The notes under the pieces: model-generated | The model's input: the letters and a program-made list of their open reading frames with translations, nothing else | Told to the model about the DNA's origin: nothing | Database searches by the model: none | Shown here: positions 18,005 to 18,611 of the stretch, in pieces | How positions within the stretch are numbered: the stretch's first letter is position 1 | Layout of the letters: every line of letters begins with the position of its first letter | Source of the DNA: Candidatus Parcubacteria bacterium | GTDB lineage: Bacteria > Patescibacteriota > Patescibacteriia > CAIXNZ01 | Length of the DNA: 18,611 bases | Direction: 5' to 3' | Assembly (NCBI GenBank): GCA_026395675.1 | Contig: JAPLYF010000050.1 | Span: 1-18,611, forward strand | Translations under genes and position numbers: made by a program

Positions 18005-18611
18005 TTACTTCCCCACAAAACTTATTCTTTCAGACTTACCTTTTGCCATCTCAACAATATCAACAATCATATTTTCCGTCACATCTCGTCCTCCCAAACC
18101 AACCACAAAAGATTTAATTGGCATTTTAAGTTTCCCGTAACAAGCTCGTTTAATGTCACTAGCCAAAACCCCTTCGGTCCCAATAGAAATTGATTTATCA
18201 ATTACAGCAATATATTTTGCCTTACTTAAAATCGCGCCAACTTCATCATCTGGAAATGGTCTAAAAGAAACAATCTTTAATAATCCGACTTTTTTCCCTT
18301 TATTTCTCAATTCATCAATCACTTCTTTGATTGTGCCGCAAACAGAACCCATGGCTACCAAAATTATTTCCGCATCTTTAACTTTATATTGTTCAACCAA
18401 GCCATTATCACCCAGACCGCGGCCAAAAACTTTTTTAAATTCAGAATTTAATTTCACGATTTCTTTTTTCGCTGCTGCAACATCTGCAAAAAGTTCTTGC
18501 CTGATTTCCATATACCTGTCAGGTGTGGCAAAAGTACCCAAAGAACGCGGATTAGTTACATCTAAAATCATATCCTTGGGTGGATTATAATTTGGCAAAT
18601 ATTTTTTAATT
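18005..18611 (-). CDS. porA: Pyruvate:ferredoxin oxidoreductase, alpha subunit, 5' part off the window
   Basis: The reading frame is open to the right edge (in frame, the residues before the first visible Leu are IKKY), so only the C-terminal ~200 residues are present. They match PorA: DVTNPRSLGTFATPDRYMEI, a helical linker with FGRGLGDNGLVEQYK, then the C-terminal domain AEIILVAMGSVCGTIKEVID, KVGLLKIVSFRPFPDDEV and VIDKSISIGTEGVLASDIKR, which ends VGLGGRDVTENMIVDIVEMA. This domain binds CoA in the family. A TTG at 18598 could be read as a start but is internal. Gamma and delta subunit genes are probably to the right. Confidence 0.92.
   Translation of the reverse strand, partial: IKKYLPNYNPPKDMILDVTNPRSLGTFATPDRYMEIRQELFADVAAAKKEIVKLNSEFKKVFGRGLGDNGLVEQYKVKDAEIILVAMGSVCGTIKEVIDELRNKGKKVGLLKIVSFRPFPDDEVGAILSKAKYIAVIDKSISIGTEGVLASDIKRACYGKLKMPIKSFVVGLGGRDVTENMIVDIVEMAKGKSERISFVGK

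Noticed and set aside
18596..18598. TTG as the start of the porA reading frame
   Set aside because: The frame stays open to the window edge, and the residues before it continue the PorA pattern, so the gene is truncated by the window.

Overview
The window looks like a piece of an AT-rich, small-genome bacterium, most likely a member of the Candidate Phyla Radiation (Patescibacteria, Parcubacteria-like). This is an inference. It rests on the many housekeeping genes without a Shine-Dalgarno (SD) sequence, the tRNAs without encoded CCA, the archaeal-type cytidylate kinase beside bacterial queA, cca, rluD, rplS and uvrA, the hypothetical coiled-coil proteins, and spacers full of short GC-rich palindromes. 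TGA is used as a stop (7494-7496 and 11146-11148), so the UGA-recoding CPR lineages are unlikely. No transposase, phage gene or CRISPR array is visible.

Layout. 1-1690 (-): a long charged coiled-coil/membrane protein that runs off the left edge, preceded by a 58-residue lysine-rich protein. 1754-2413: a tRNA island on the - strand with tRNA-Val(GAC), tRNA-Ile(UAU) and pieces of a second, broken tRNA-Ile, all mixed with palindromic repeats. 2448-3491 (+): queA. 3540-3851 (-): a small unknown gene. 3997-7496 (+): cca, a GxxExxY-family gene flanked by repeats, rluD and a cytidylate kinase. 7569-8379 (+): a small unknown gene, then rplS (bL19). 8524-11993 (-): an accessory block of unknown genes, including a secreted beta-strand-rich protein and three small or medium membrane proteins. 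12332-13069 (+): a TrmB-family regulator. 13155-16013 (-): uvrA. 16223-16678 (-): a helix-turn-helix protein. 16940-18611 (-): porB and the 3' part of porA (pyruvate:ferredoxin oxidoreductase); porA runs off the right edge.

How the parts relate. Three tRNA-centred functions sit close together: queuosine synthesis (QueA), CCA addition (Cca) and the tRNA genes that need CCA added. RluD and bL19 add ribosome functions, and PorAB supplies acetyl-CoA and reduced ferredoxin.

Two themes cut across the window. First, almost every transcription unit has a near-consensus promoter (TTGACA-like, 17-bp spacer, often with an extended -10). A strong SD, however, occurs only in front of eight unrecognised or accessory genes and is absent from all the conserved ones. 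Second, five rho-independent hairpins carry palindromic repeats inside their loops, while neighbouring hairpins of the same kind have loops of only 3 nt. Similar palindromes also interrupt a tRNA copy exactly in its anticodon loop. This suggests a family of small elements that enter hairpin loops, and it is the most unusual signal here.
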